Assembly (NCBI RefSeq): GCF_000518545.1
Contig: NZ_JADU01000027.1
Location: 1-46,904 of the forward strand
Reading direction: 5' to 3'
Source of the DNA: Hallella seregens ATCC 51272
GTDB lineage: Bacteria > Bacteroidota > Bacteroidia > Bacteroidales > Bacteroidaceae
Length of the DNA: 46,904 nt
A program made the translations under genes and the position numbers. Positions 19,967-28,726 of the stretch are shown here, piece after piece. Under the pieces are notes generated by a model. That model did no database searches and was not told the DNA's origin. It saw nothing but the letters and a program-made list of their open reading frames with translations. The first letter of the stretch is position 1; each line of letters starts with the position of its first letter.

Positions 19967-20344
19967 TCAGTGGACAATGCGCTTGCGCGACATGGTGAGC
20001 GGCAGATGGATGCGGTTGGCCGAGTCGCTGGCCACCACGATGCGGCTCTTGGTGCCGTTGAAGAGGTAGCGATAGTCGGTCGTGAGCTTCTGCGAGGAGC
20101 TGCTGGCAGCATAGATTCCGGGCGGCACCACGAAGTGGGCCGTGCCCTGCGCATCGGTGGAATCGACGAAAGTGCTGGCTGTTGCATCCGTGAGTTCCAC
20201 GCGGATGCCGTCGCGCGAGCCGTCGTAGACCGACGGAAAGCCGAGCTGCACCTGCACCTGCAACACGTCGAGGGTCTCGTCGTAGCCGCATGCACAGAGC
20301 AGTGTGCCTACACCTATTATTATATAGAGCAGTCGATGGGTCAT
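19967..20344 (-). CDS. small Ig-like lipoprotein (separate N-terminal domain of DUF4876 type)
   Basis: A 125-residue lipoprotein with lipobox LCAC followed by GYDETLD. The rest is one carboxypeptidase-regulatory/transthyretin-like fold: IRVELTDATASTFVDSTDAQ, then GTAHFVVPPGIYAAS, FNGTKSRIVVA and a final strand. This is what I recall as the N-terminal half of one-piece DUF4876 lipoproteins. It starts 3 bases after the TonB-receptor stop, so it should be made together with the receptor. It could act as a surface-exposed lipoprotein lid or as an anchor for the DUF4876 protein; this is an inference. Confidence 0.7.
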   Translation of the reverse strand: MTHRLLYIIIGVGTLLCACGYDETLDVLQVQVQLGFPSVYDGSRDGIRVELTDATASTFVDSTDAQGTAHFVVPPGIYAASSSSQKLTTDYRYLFNGTKSRIVVASDSANRIHLPLTMSRKRIVH

Positions 20345-20347
20345 GTT

Positions 20348-23326
20348 TTAGAGCTTGAGTTTGAGTGAAAGACCGTAGTAAAAACCGGGGATATAGCTGC
20401 TGCCGAAGAGCGATGTCTTCTGTCCCGTCTGCGAAGAACGCACGCGGCCCATGTTGTTGAAGAAGTTGTTGGCATAGAACGACACCGACACGTGGTCGCC
20501 AATTTCCTTGGTCACACTGAGGTTGGCCGAGTAGTAGTGCGAGAGTCTGTTGGGGTTCATGGTGTAAGGATAGTTCGAGCGCACCACGAGTTTCGACAGG
20601 TCGTTGTAGAGTGCCGGGTCGTTGGCGCGTGCCCAGGCGTACTTTTCGGCAAAGGGGATGGCGTGGTCGGGATCGTCCCAGGTGGTGTAGTATTCGGGAT
20701 AGACCACGACGGTCTGGTCCTTTGCGGTGCCGTCGTAGGGCTTTCCGAAGTTTTCGGCACCTTCCACGGCATAGCCGCGCGTGCCGTTGCGGTATTGGCT
20801 GAGGGCTCGGCTGTAGTGATAGAGCGAGCATTCCACACGCAGGGCCGCCACCATGCGGATGCGCGGGATGTGCGTGGTGACGGTGGCATTGACGTCGATC
20901 TGGCGAGTCAGTGTCCCGTTGCTCACCGAGGCGTTGGCCGTAGAGCCGGTCGAGGTGGTGTTGGTGCCGCGGTAATAACCGATGTACTGGTAGGGATCGC
21001 CGTTGGTCATGCGGGTGTTCACCCCCAGAGGAACATCGGCATAGACCGTCTCGTCCAGTCCGTTGTAGTGATAGTAGCGGCCGTCCACCCGCACTTGGGT
21101 GCGCAACGGACGTATCTGTACGAAGTCTACAATCCACTCCAACCCGTAGCGGCTCGTGGGTGAAGCGTTGATATATTTCACGTTGGAGACGTAGGTGTTG
21201 CGTGCCTGCCAGTCCAGCGTCACGGGTTGATGGGCTCCTGTGACGTCGGTCACGGTGACGAGACCCGTCGTTCCGTCGATGGAGAAGCGGCGGTTGCCCA
21301 CTGCAATGCCGCTCTGTTGCAGGGCGGTGGGGGTGGTGTACTTGTAGGTGAAGGGACTGTAAACGCTTGTTGCCATGTAGGGATTGAACGTCTTGTGGTA
21401 GAAAGCCGAGAGCGACACAGAGGCCACACGCGTTTTCATCTCCACACCCACGTCGGTCTGGTGGGTGTATTGCCATTTCAAGCCCGGGTTGTAAAGGGCT
21501 GTTGAGGGGTGGGTGTAGTAGGCGTAATAGGAGCGGTTCTGGGCATCGCTCGTCGACGAAAAGGCCAGCCGGTCGCTGTACGACGGTGAGGGATAGAGCA
21601 CTTGAAAGGAGGGCAGCTTCACCGATTTGCCCCAGCCGCCGTAGAGGCTTAGGCTGCCCACCCATGCCTGGCGGTTGTGCCAGAACACGTAGCGGGCATT
21701 GACACGCGGCGACAGGCTGCCCGCCGTGCCGTATGCCGACCCGGCAATGCGTGTCAGGTCTTCGCGCAGTCCGGCCGTGAGGGCCAGCGAGGCCGTGCGG
21801 CCGGTGGACAGCGTAAGTCGGTTTTCTATGTAAAGGGCCATGTTGGTCATGGCCGGCAGCTCGTCGTATCGGTATTCACGCCACGTGGGGGCATAGCGCA
21901 GGTCGGCGTAGTACGTGCCTCGGCCATAGTTTTTGCTGCCTGTCAGTTCGGTGCCCGCCATCAGATGGTTGCGCATGCGGCCGGCCGTGCGGTTCCATTC
22001 AGCTTTCAGCTTCACGGCCCAGTCCAGCGGCTTGCTGTCGTTGTAACGCCTCACGTACCAATATCCCGTGGGCCCCAGCACGATGCCGGCCGAGGGATTG
22101 GCGTCGTAGTCCTCGGCGATGTGATAGCCTTCCTCGCGGGTATGCAGGTAAGGCTGGGTGGAGGCACTGCTCGTGTTGGTGTAGGTCTCGGCCTGTCGGT
22201 CGGTATAGTTCAGGGTGGCGGCCAGCCGCAGGCTCGTGAGCCACGGCCGGTTGGGCAGCCAGTCGGCCGAGGCATGCGCGCTCACATGGTTGTCGCGGGC
22301 CTTGCTGTAGTCGTCGAGTTCTTCGTCGGGGTCGGCTTTCGAGTTGTATCCGCCCACGTTGCCGCTCACCCCTGCGTTCAGGTTCAGCGGCATGTCAGGG
22401 CCCAGCCGGAGGGTCTTGGCATAGTTCAGTGTCAAGCTGTTGCGCTGGTAGGCGGTGTGTGGGGAGGCTGCATCCAGGAACGAGCGGGCGTGTTCCAGCG
22501 AGAAATTGAGCATGCCGCCCTTGCGGTTCAGGTCGAATCCCTTGCTCACGGCCACCTGCCGGGTGTGCTGGTTGAGCTTGCCCTCGACGATGAAAGGCGA
22601 CTTTCCCTTGCGTGTGTTCACCTTGACGATGCCGTTGCTCAGGTCGCCGTACTCCACAGAAGGGATTCCTGTCACAATCTCCACACTCTCGATGTTGGCC
22701 GAGCCCAGCCTTCGGGTGCTGGCTCCGGCCGTTTCTCCCATGGCCGCATTGTTGCCCACGCGCACACCGTCCACGTCGATGGCCGTGCCGAACGAGGCGT
22801 TTCCTTTCTCCCTGCCCTCGCTGCGCAAAGCCAATCTACTGTCATCCATCAGTGTGCTGTTCACGGTTTTACCACCGGGCAACAGCGACATCACGTCCGA
22901 AAGATTCAGCACTTGCTGGTTGTCCAAGGCCTGGCGGCCGATGGTGTAGGCCGTGGTCTGCTCGTCTTCCTTGCGTCGGGCCACCACCTGCACCTCGTTC
23001 AAGCTCAGGTTGTTTTCCCTCAGCCGGATGGCCATGTCGCGGCGGTCGGCTGTCATTTCCAGCACCTGGGTGTGGGTGGCGTAGCCCAGGCAGCGCACCG
23101 TCATCGTCACCTGGCCGCGGGGCACATGGGTGATGCGGAAGCAGCCGGTGCTGTCGGTCACGGCCCAAAGCCCGTTCTCGTTCAGCAACACCGTGACAAA
23201 CTCCAGCGCACTGCCGTCGCCCGCAGCCGTGATGCGGCCGCCAAGCGTGAACCCCTGGGCCTGCACCCGGGTGCCCATCCCCGTCAAGGGGAAGAGGAGG
23301 AATGCGAGAAATATCTTGTGCGCCAT
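20348..23326 (-). CDS. TonB-dependent outer-membrane receptor with CarboxypepD_reg-like domain
   Basis: About 992 residues. The signal peptide ends near TRVQAQG; residues about 25-110 are a carboxypeptidase-regulatory-like domain (GGRITAAGDGSALEFVTVLL, FRITHVPRGQVTMTVRCLGY); a plug domain follows (about 115-240: LNLSDVMSLLPGG, AIDVDGVRVG, IESVEIVTGIPSVEYGDLSN), then a large beta-barrel ending in YGLSLKLKL. There is no SusD partner, so it is not a classical SusC. The ligand is unknown; metal, cofactor or peptide are all possible. I chose ATG 23326 (MAHKIF) because an upstream ATG at 23353 lies in the -7 box; 23341 is possible. It is the first gene of the operon down to 13747. Confidence 0.9.
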   Translation of the reverse strand: MAHKIFLAFLLFPLTGMGTRVQAQGFTLGGRITAAGDGSALEFVTVLLNENGLWAVTDSTGCFRITHVPRGQVTMTVRCLGYATHTQVLEMTADRRDMAIRLRENNLSLNEVQVVARRKEDEQTTAYTIGRQALDNQQVLNLSDVMSLLPGGKTVNSTLMDDSRLALRSEGREKGNASFGTAIDVDGVRVGNNAAMGETAGASTRRLGSANIESVEIVTGIPSVEYGDLSNGIVKVNTRKGKSPFIVEGKLNQHTRQVAVSKGFDLNRKGGMLNFSLEHARSFLDAASPHTAYQRNSLTLNYAKTLRLGPDMPLNLNAGVSGNVGGYNSKADPDEELDDYSKARDNHVSAHASADWLPNRPWLTSLRLAATLNYTDRQAETYTNTSSASTQPYLHTREEGYHIAEDYDANPSAGIVLGPTGYWYVRRYNDSKPLDWAVKLKAEWNRTAGRMRNHLMAGTELTGSKNYGRGTYYADLRYAPTWREYRYDELPAMTNMALYIENRLTLSTGRTASLALTAGLREDLTRIAGSAYGTAGSLSPRVNARYVFWHNRQAWVGSLSLYGGWGKSVKLPSFQVLYPSPSYSDRLAFSSTSDAQNRSYYAYYTHPSTALYNPGLKWQYTHQTDVGVEMKTRVASVSLSAFYHKTFNPYMATSVYSPFTYKYTTPTALQQSGIAVGNRRFSIDGTTGLVTVTDVTGAHQPVTLDWQARNTYVSNVKYINASPTSRYGLEWIVDFVQIRPLRTQVRVDGRYYHYNGLDETVYADVPLGVNTRMTNGDPYQYIGYYRGTNTTSTGSTANASVSNGTLTRQIDVNATVTTHIPRIRMVAALRVECSLYHYSRALSQYRNGTRGYAVEGAENFGKPYDGTAKDQTVVVYPEYYTTWDDPDHAIPFAEKYAWARANDPALYNDLSKLVVRSNYPYTMNPNRLSHYYSANLSVTKEIGDHVSVSFYANNFFNNMGRVRSSQTGQKTSLFGSSYIPGFYYGLSLKLKL

Positions 23327-23350
23327 GTGCTTTGCTGCCATAATAATGTA

Positions 23351-23382
23351 CAAAGTTACAACGGTTTTTCCAATGTCGCAAT
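23351..23382 (-). promoter_or_regulatory. promoter of the TonB-DUF4876-DUF6850 operon
   Basis: On the minus strand the -7 box is TAACTTTG (23351-23358) and TTGC at 23379-23382 is a weak -33 box with 20 bases between. The leader is about 20 bases. No operator palindrome is visible. Confidence 0.6.
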
Positions 23383-23408
23383 ACCTATATGTTGCTATTT
23401 TAAAAGGA

Positions 23409-23465
23409 TTAACCCGTAATGGCGTTGCGGCTACGGGCTAATCGTTGCGCGATTTTCCGAAAAAA
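23409..23465. repeat. GC-rich intergenic palindromic repeat, diverged copy B
   Basis: CCCGTA and TACGGG flank ATGGCGTTGCGGC, and TTGCGCGATTTTCCGAAAAA follows. It resembles the elements at 12478-12555 and 32346-32405 in its GCGCGATT, CGTAA and GCGAAAAA-like blocks, but is shorter. It lies between the divergent promoters of the TonB operon and the PL11 gene. Confidence 0.4.
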
Positions 23466-23502
23466 CATGGGCGATTTAGGCCTAAAACTGCCGCGTTTTC
23501 CG

Positions 23503-23510
23503 TAAATTTG
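23503..23510 (+). promoter_or_regulatory. PL11 gene promoter (-7 box)
   Basis: TAAATTTG fits the -7 consensus; no good -33 box is visible. The leader would be about 75 bases. Confidence 0.5.
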
Positions 23511-23591
23511 CAGCACCGGTGTGGCGTTCCGAAAGCGATTGGACCGCTGCACGGTGCATCAACAAAATACTAAAAACTTAAAGGCAAACCC

Positions 23592-26500
23592 ATGAACAGA
23601 TTTCTTTCTTCGCTGCTTCTCATGGCGTTGCTCCCGTCGGCGGGCCTTGCCCAGCGCATGATGCAGAAGATGGGACGTGGCGTTGTGGCCGTGAACCGCA
23701 CCCAGGGCGACATCCGCTACAATCGCGGCAGCTGGCTTGTCAGCTGGCGACGCTTCGCCGAGGAACCTGAATCCACCCGCTACCGCGTCTACATCAATGG
23801 CAGCCGGGTGGCCGAAACCGCTAACACCAACCATGTGCCCGCCAGCCTTCACGATGGCGACCGGATTACGGTAAACCCGGTCTACGACGGGGTGGAGGAT
23901 GCCACGCAGGGCGGCAGCTATGCTTATCGGGAGCGGTTGGCCAATGTTTTTATGGACATTGACTTCGAGACTACGGTCTGTCCGCCCGACAGTTTCCGCA
24001 CGGCTTTCGTCTTTCCGGGCGACCTCGACGGTGACGGCGAGACCGATTGGGTAGTGGTTCGCAACACCGCGTCCGGCTCCTACAACTCCATGGCACAGGC
24101 TTACAGGAGCGACGGCACCTGTCTCTGGACGCTCGACTTCGGCCCCAACCTCGACCCCGTGGCCGTTCAGAACGATATCATCAACGTCTACGACATCAAC
24201 TGCGACGGCCGGGCCGAGGTGATAACCCGCACCTCGGACGGCACCCGCTTTTGGGACAAGGCGGCCAACGACTGGGGGCTCTATGTCAAGGGAAGCGTCA
24301 CGGGCGACACCGACGGCGACGGCATCACGGACTATACGCGGCAGAAGAAGCGCAACCCACCTTATTATATGTCGGTCATCAACGGCGAGACCGGGGCCGA
24401 GATGGACGTCTGCGAACTGAACTATGCCGATGTGCACGACGGCCAAGACCAGTACGGCCGCGACAACCGCGCCGACTACATGGACGACAGCGGCGGCAAA
24501 GAGTATGCCTTCATGACGGGACACAACATCGTGACCTATGACGACGGCGTGCATCCGATGGTTATGGCTGAGTGTCTTGACCGCACGCGGAGCGACGGCC
24601 GGCACCACAACTACGTCTTCGGATTCACTTATGACTGGGCCGACGGCGTGCCCTCCAACTGGCATCACAGCTATACCTGGAGCCGCAACGACAAGACTCC
24701 GTGGCCCGCCGAGGGCCACCAGCTGCGCGGTGCCGACGTTGATGGCGACGGTCACGACGAGTTGTTGCAGATAGGCTACGGCGTGAACACCGGCAAAGGC
24801 ATGGTGTTTTCGGCCGGCATCGGCCATGGCGACCGCTACCGCACGGGCGACCTCGACCCCACGCGGCCCGGCATGGAGACCTATGCCATCCAGCAGTCCG
24901 ACCTGCTAGGACAGGTGGTTTACGATGCGGCCACGGGCCGGCACCTCAAGGAATGGTACCTCCCCTCGGTCTATGATGTGGCTCGTGGCGAGTGCATGGA
25001 CATCGATTCCACCCGCCTTGGCTATGAAATCTACTCCATGATGCCCAACTGCTACGACATCAAGGGCCGCCTGTTGCACAGCGGAACCAACCCTTATCCC
25101 TACGAGGGCGTGTGGTGGGACGGCGACCTGGGCCGTGAGAAGCTGGGGTCGCCCGGCGGCAGCGGCTTCAGCAGTAACGCGCACATCGAGAAAGACTACG
25201 GCGGCCGGCTGGCCGAATTTTCGCGCGAATCGAAGTATGCCATCCATGCCGGCTGGGCCAATCGCGCCGGTTTCTGGGGCGACATCATCGGCGACTGGCG
25301 CGAGGAAGTGGTGCTCATGAAGCAGACCAACGAGCGCGGAGCCACCGGCATCGTGGGCTACAGCACCGACGAGTACACGCCCCACAGCTTCTATACACTG
25401 ATGCAAGACCCCCACTATCTGGAGGATTGCACCACGCGCGGCTACTATCAGGCTCCTAATACATCGTTCTATCTGGGCTACCAGATGAAGTACCCGCCCC
25501 TGCCCGGCACGGTGCGGGCCGACCTGCGCTGGCGCAAGGGCGGCAGCTGGGACAGCTCGTCGCCCAACTTCGTCTCCTACGACGGCCGCCAGGCCACGGC
25601 TTTCCGCGACGGTCAGAGCGTGCTCTTCGACGTCTCGGGCGACTCCACACAGACCATTTCTCTCCCCTCCACGGTACGCCCCTCGAAGACATACTTTATG
25701 GTTCCACTGGGCCATGCCTACACCATCGGCGGCTCGGGAGCCATCGGCGGCACGGGCGAGGTGTGGAAGAGTGAGCGTGGCCGGCTGACGCTCAACGCCG
25801 ACCTCTCGACCACGGGCCGCACGGTGGTGTCCAATGGAACCCTCTGTGTCAACGGCACCATTGGGGGACCCGTCAGCGTGCGGGCCCTGGGCACGCTGGC
25901 CGGCAAGGCTGTACTCAACGGCAATGTGGCTTTCGAGGGCTCGCTGAACTATGCCGGCAGCCGGCTCATGCCCAGTGGTGTGATGACTTTCGGCAAGAGT
26001 TTGACCATCGACCGGCAGGTGTACGACGAGGTGACACTGGGCGGCGGCACCGTGGACAAGCTACTGGTGAAGGGTGACCTCACGGTGAAAGCCCCGCTCA
26101 CGTTCACTATCAATGCCACCTCCACCGACAACAGGCAGCTGGCCGGCGACTATACGTTGGTCGAAGTTACGGGTGCCATCGTCCTGGCCAGCGACACGCT
26201 GCTCTCCGTGCGTGCGCTGGAGGGCCAGCCCTATACGCTCCGCACAGAGGGCAACAGGATAGTGCTCTCCATCCCCGAGACGCGAACCGCCGGGGTTGTA
26301 CACTGGCGGGGGACGGTCGGCAACGTGTGGGACTATGCCGCCGCCAACTTCGACGGCGACGGTGGGGCGACTCCTTTCGTGCAGAACGACCGGGTGACCT
26401 TCGGCGACGAGGCCGGCCGGTTTGATGTTCGGCTCCATCAAAGAATGGTACAGCACGGCGTGATCTTCGGCGGTAGCCGTGACTACACGCTGAGCGGACC

Positions 26501-28148
26501 GGGCGGATTGAGCGGCGAGGGCGACTTGTTGAAGGAGGGCAGCGGCGAACTCACCATCACTACACGTGACAACGACTTCACGGGCCAGACCATAATTCGT
26601 GGCGGCACGCTCACCATCGACGAGCTGAACGACGTTGGTCTCAACAGTTCGCTGGGCTCGGGCCCCCGGAATGTCAGGATAGCGGGCGGCACGCTGCGGG
26701 TCGTTGCCGACAATGTGGCCACCAATCGCGGCCTCGACATTGCCGATACGGCCACCGTTTGCGTGGCCAATGCCGACGGCAGTGTGTCGCTCAAGGCACC
26801 GGTGACAGGGCCGGAAGCCGTCTTCGTCAAGGCTGGCCCCGGCCAGCTCAACTTTGCTTATCCCGGCTGTTACACGTTCCGGGCCTTGGTGATGAGGGAG
26901 GGCACGCTGTCCCAGGGCTCGCCATCGGCCACTTTCGGGCGGGTTCCCGTCTATGCCCGCAACGGCCGGAGCCGCATCAACATAATAGCCAACGGCTCGT
27001 TCCCGGGCATTGTCTACGACCATCCCACCGATATTTCGTCCGAAGCCGCGCTCACACTGGGCGGCGGCGAACACGGCAATCAGCGCGGCGGCGTGCTGGG
27101 CAGCTACACGGGCCGGGGCACGCTCTCGATCCTTTCGGGCGGCGTGCGTTTCTACACGGGCGGCGACTTCAGTCGGTTTGAGGGCACGCTTCACTTCCAG
27201 GGAGCGGCCAATCTGCGCGAGAGCGTGACCGACATGAGGAAGCTCACCCTTACGTTGGGCGACGGTAGCACGCTGCGCCACATCAACGGCAGCTTCGGAT
27301 CGGCCGCCGCTGCCCTGCAGGTGGGTGCACTGGCCGACGCTCCGGGCACGGCCTACAACACGTTGCCGCAGTTTGGCGGCCCCACGGAGTCATGGGAGGT
27401 GGGCCACAACCACCAGGACGCTACCTACAGCGGACTGCTCACGGCCCGGCTTGTGACCAAGGTGGGCACGGGTGCATGGACGCTGCGCAGCACGTCAAGC
27501 ACGTCGAGCATCACCGTGAGCGGGGGCTCGCTGCTGTTCAGCAACTACTCGGGCACCCTCACCACGGGCACCCTCACCGTGAAGGACAGCGGCTATGTGT
27601 CGGGCATCGGCACCACCAACAGCGTCATCGTCGGCAAGGGTGGCACGCTCTCGGCTGGACTGCAACGCGATGCAGTGGGCATGTTTGCATTCAAAACGGG
27701 CTCCAACCTCATTGTCTATGGCGGTGGCACGCTGCTGGTAAAGGCCGACGGCCAGCGGAACGACCGGTTTCAAGTGGGCGGTACGGTGTGTCGGTTCATG
27801 GCCGGATCGCGCATTCGCATCGAGGCCGTGGGCGGGGCATCCTTTGCTGTGGGCGACGAGCTCACGGTGTTCACTCCGTCCAGCCGCAAGCCCGTCGTGC
27901 CCGAAAACCTTAGTGTAGAGAGCAACGATGGCTCGGTGTGGAGCGCGGCGAAGCTGGCCGCCGAGGGCAAATTGGTGTGCACAGCCGCCACGGGCATCCA
28001 CCGCACGCCGGCCGACGGCTCCCTGCCCGTGAGGGTTTATACGCTCGACGGCAAACTGATTGCCACGGGCATCGATGCCGACCATGCCCTCCGCGGACTG
28101 CCCCGAGGCGTCTATATCGTCGGTGCCCGCAAGCTCACGATCCCTTAG
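23592..28148 (+). CDS. PL11 rhamnogalacturonan lyase fused to autotransporter-type repeats and a T9SS-like tail
   Basis: A 1518-residue exported protein with a signal peptide 1 to about 20. Residues about 22-640 are polysaccharide lyase family 11, which cuts the rhamnogalacturonan I backbone: an N-terminal fibronectin-like part, then a beta-propeller with calcium-type DxDxDG loops (GDLDGDGETDWVV, GDTDGDGITD, ADVDGDGHDELLQIG) and GDWREEVVLMKQ. Residues about 700-1440 are beta-helical repeats like autotransporter passenger (PATR) units, clearest at about 970-1015 (LLKEGSGELTITTRDNDFTG, QTIIRGGTLTI). The last ~45 residues (VRVYTLDGKLI, LPRGVYIVGARKLTIP) look like a short T9SS sorting tail. Family PL11 enzymes usually end soon after the propeller, so the repeats are an extra ~800 residues. 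No autotransporter barrel is present. Confidence 0.88.
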   Translation: MNRFLSSLLLMALLPSAGLAQRMMQKMGRGVVAVNRTQGDIRYNRGSWLVSWRRFAEEPESTRYRVYINGSRVAETANTNHVPASLHDGDRITVNPVYDGVEDATQGGSYAYRERLANVFMDIDFETTVCPPDSFRTAFVFPGDLDGDGETDWVVVRNTASGSYNSMAQAYRSDGTCLWTLDFGPNLDPVAVQNDIINVYDINCDGRAEVITRTSDGTRFWDKAANDWGLYVKGSVTGDTDGDGITDYTRQKKRNPPYYMSVINGETGAEMDVCELNYADVHDGQDQYGRDNRADYMDDSGGKEYAFMTGHNIVTYDDGVHPMVMAECLDRTRSDGRHHNYVFGFTYDWADGVPSNWHHSYTWSRNDKTPWPAEGHQLRGADVDGDGHDELLQIGYGVNTGKGMVFSAGIGHGDRYRTGDLDPTRPGMETYAIQQSDLLGQVVYDAATGRHLKEWYLPSVYDVARGECMDIDSTRLGYEIYSMMPNCYDIKGRLLHSGTNPYPYEGVWWDGDLGREKLGSPGGSGFSSNAHIEKDYGGRLAEFSRESKYAIHAGWANRAGFWGDIIGDWREEVVLMKQTNERGATGIVGYSTDEYTPHSFYTLMQDPHYLEDCTTRGYYQAPNTSFYLGYQMKYPPLPGTVRADLRWRKGGSWDSSSPNFVSYDGRQATAFRDGQSVLFDVSGDSTQTISLPSTVRPSKTYFMVPLGHAYTIGGSGAIGGTGEVWKSERGRLTLNADLSTTGRTVVSNGTLCVNGTIGGPVSVRALGTLAGKAVLNGNVAFEGSLNYAGSRLMPSGVMTFGKSLTIDRQVYDEVTLGGGTVDKLLVKGDLTVKAPLTFTINATSTDNRQLAGDYTLVEVTGAIVLASDTLLSVRALEGQPYTLRTEGNRIVLSIPETRTAGVVHWRGTVGNVWDYAAANFDGDGGATPFVQNDRVTFGDEAGRFDVRLHQRMVQHGVIFGGSRDYTLSGPGGLSGEGDLLKEGSGELTITTRDNDFTGQTIIRGGTLTIDELNDVGLNSSLGSGPRNVRIAGGTLRVVADNVATNRGLDIADTATVCVANADGSVSLKAPVTGPEAVFVKAGPGQLNFAYPGCYTFRALVMREGTLSQGSPSATFGRVPVYARNGRSRINIIANGSFPGIVYDHPTDISSEAALTLGGGEHGNQRGGVLGSYTGRGTLSILSGGVRFYTGGDFSRFEGTLHFQGAANLRESVTDMRKLTLTLGDGSTLRHINGSFGSAAAALQVGALADAPGTAYNTLPQFGGPTESWEVGHNHQDATYSGLLTARLVTKVGTGAWTLRSTSSTSSITVSGGSLLFSNYSGTLTTGTLTVKDSGYVSGIGTTNSVIVGKGGTLSAGLQRDAVGMFAFKTGSNLIVYGGGTLLVKADGQRNDRFQVGGTVCRFMAGSRIRIEAVGGASFAVGDELTVFTPSSRKPVVPENLSVESNDGSVWSAAKLAAEGKLVCTAATGIHRTPADGSLPVRVYTLDGKLIATGIDADHALRGLPRGVYIVGARKLTIP

Positions 28149-28165
28149 CCCCCTGGGACAGGGGG
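28149..28165 (+). terminator. hairpin directly after the PL11 stop codon
   Basis: CCCCCTG and CAGGGGG flank three bases; TTGGGGG follows rather than a T run. It may protect the 3' end or slow the polymerase. The region from here to 28311 contains no gene, only imperfect repeats of CTGCRCACCATAG at about 28232 and 28277. Confidence 0.4.
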
Positions 28166-28311
28166 TTGGGGGTCCGAACATCCCAACTTCTTCTTGGATA
28201 TAAACTCCACCGTCAACTCTAAAAACCACCGCTGCACACCATAGTAAAAGACAACAGGAATAACGTAGAACAACCCTGCGCACCATAGACAACGCTCATG
28301 GTGACAACACA

Positions 28312-28366
28312 AAACAACCCTGCCCGGCTTGCTGGAGTGTCAGCAATTGCCCGGGCAGGGTTGTTT
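28312..28366. terminator. strong bidirectional terminator between PL11 and the purine-salvage operon
   Basis: Two perfect 15-base arms, AACAACCCTGCCCGG (28312-28326) and CCGGGCAGGGTTGTT (28350-28364), enclose a loop with its own TTGCT/AGCAA stem. A-rich sequence precedes and TT follows, so it can work for both converging genes. Confidence 0.8.
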
Positions 28367-28404
28367 TCGTACTTGTTGTTGCTGCGGGATGAGCTGTTCG
28401 TGGG

Positions 28405-28472
28405 GCGGCACCCACCCGAAGCAACGGCGGCGCTTATCTGAAGCAGGGGCGGTGCTTACCCGAAGAAGAGGT
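28405..28472. repeat. three short imperfect direct repeats
   Basis: Three units of about 22-24 bases with the pattern GGCGGYRCYYAYCYGAAGMA (around 28405, 28430 and 28449) lie just after the stop codon of the yecH-like gene. They are out of any good reading frame. They could be a small decayed tandem repeat. Confidence 0.4.
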
Positions 28473-28486
28473 TGCCGCCGCGGCCG

Positions 28487-28720
28487 TCAGTGGTTGCAAA
28501 TCTTGCTGGCATCGGCGGTGAAGCCGTCGCCCCCGGCCGGCATGAACTTGCCGCGCGCTTCGAGAAAATCGACCAGTTCGGCGGCGGTCATGCCCTCAGC
28601 CGAGCAGGTGTAGAACAGTTCTTCGGGGCCAAACCGGCGGATGATGGCCTCGATGAGGCTCTCGCGGGTGGGGTAGCTGTGGCCCTCCATCATGTGGAGG
28701 ACTTCGTGTCCGTGTGTCAT
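28487..28720 (-). CDS. yecH: YecH-like small metal-binding protein (DUF2492)
   Basis: A 77-residue cytoplasmic protein without a signal peptide. It has the YecH/DUF2492 pattern: HGHEVLHMM near the start, a conserved FYTCSAEGMTAAELVDFLEA segment, GKFMP and a C-terminal DASKICNH. The conserved His and Cys residues suggest metal binding; the function is not established. It starts 6 bases after the xanthine permease stop and is probably the last gene of the xpt operon. Confidence 0.82.
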   Translation of the reverse strand: MTHGHEVLHMMEGHSYPTRESLIEAIIRRFGPEELFYTCSAEGMTAAELVDFLEARGKFMPAGGDGFTADASKICNH

Positions 28721-28726
28721 TTCTTG

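Noticed and set aside
21677..23419. 580-codon open frame on the plus strand
   Set aside because: It is antisense to the TonB receptor and its His/Val/Gly-rich composition is typical of the reverse strand of a GC-rich gene.
28149..28311. Small gene between PL11 and the terminator
   Set aside because: Short frames only, with no ribosome-binding context and no recognisable product.
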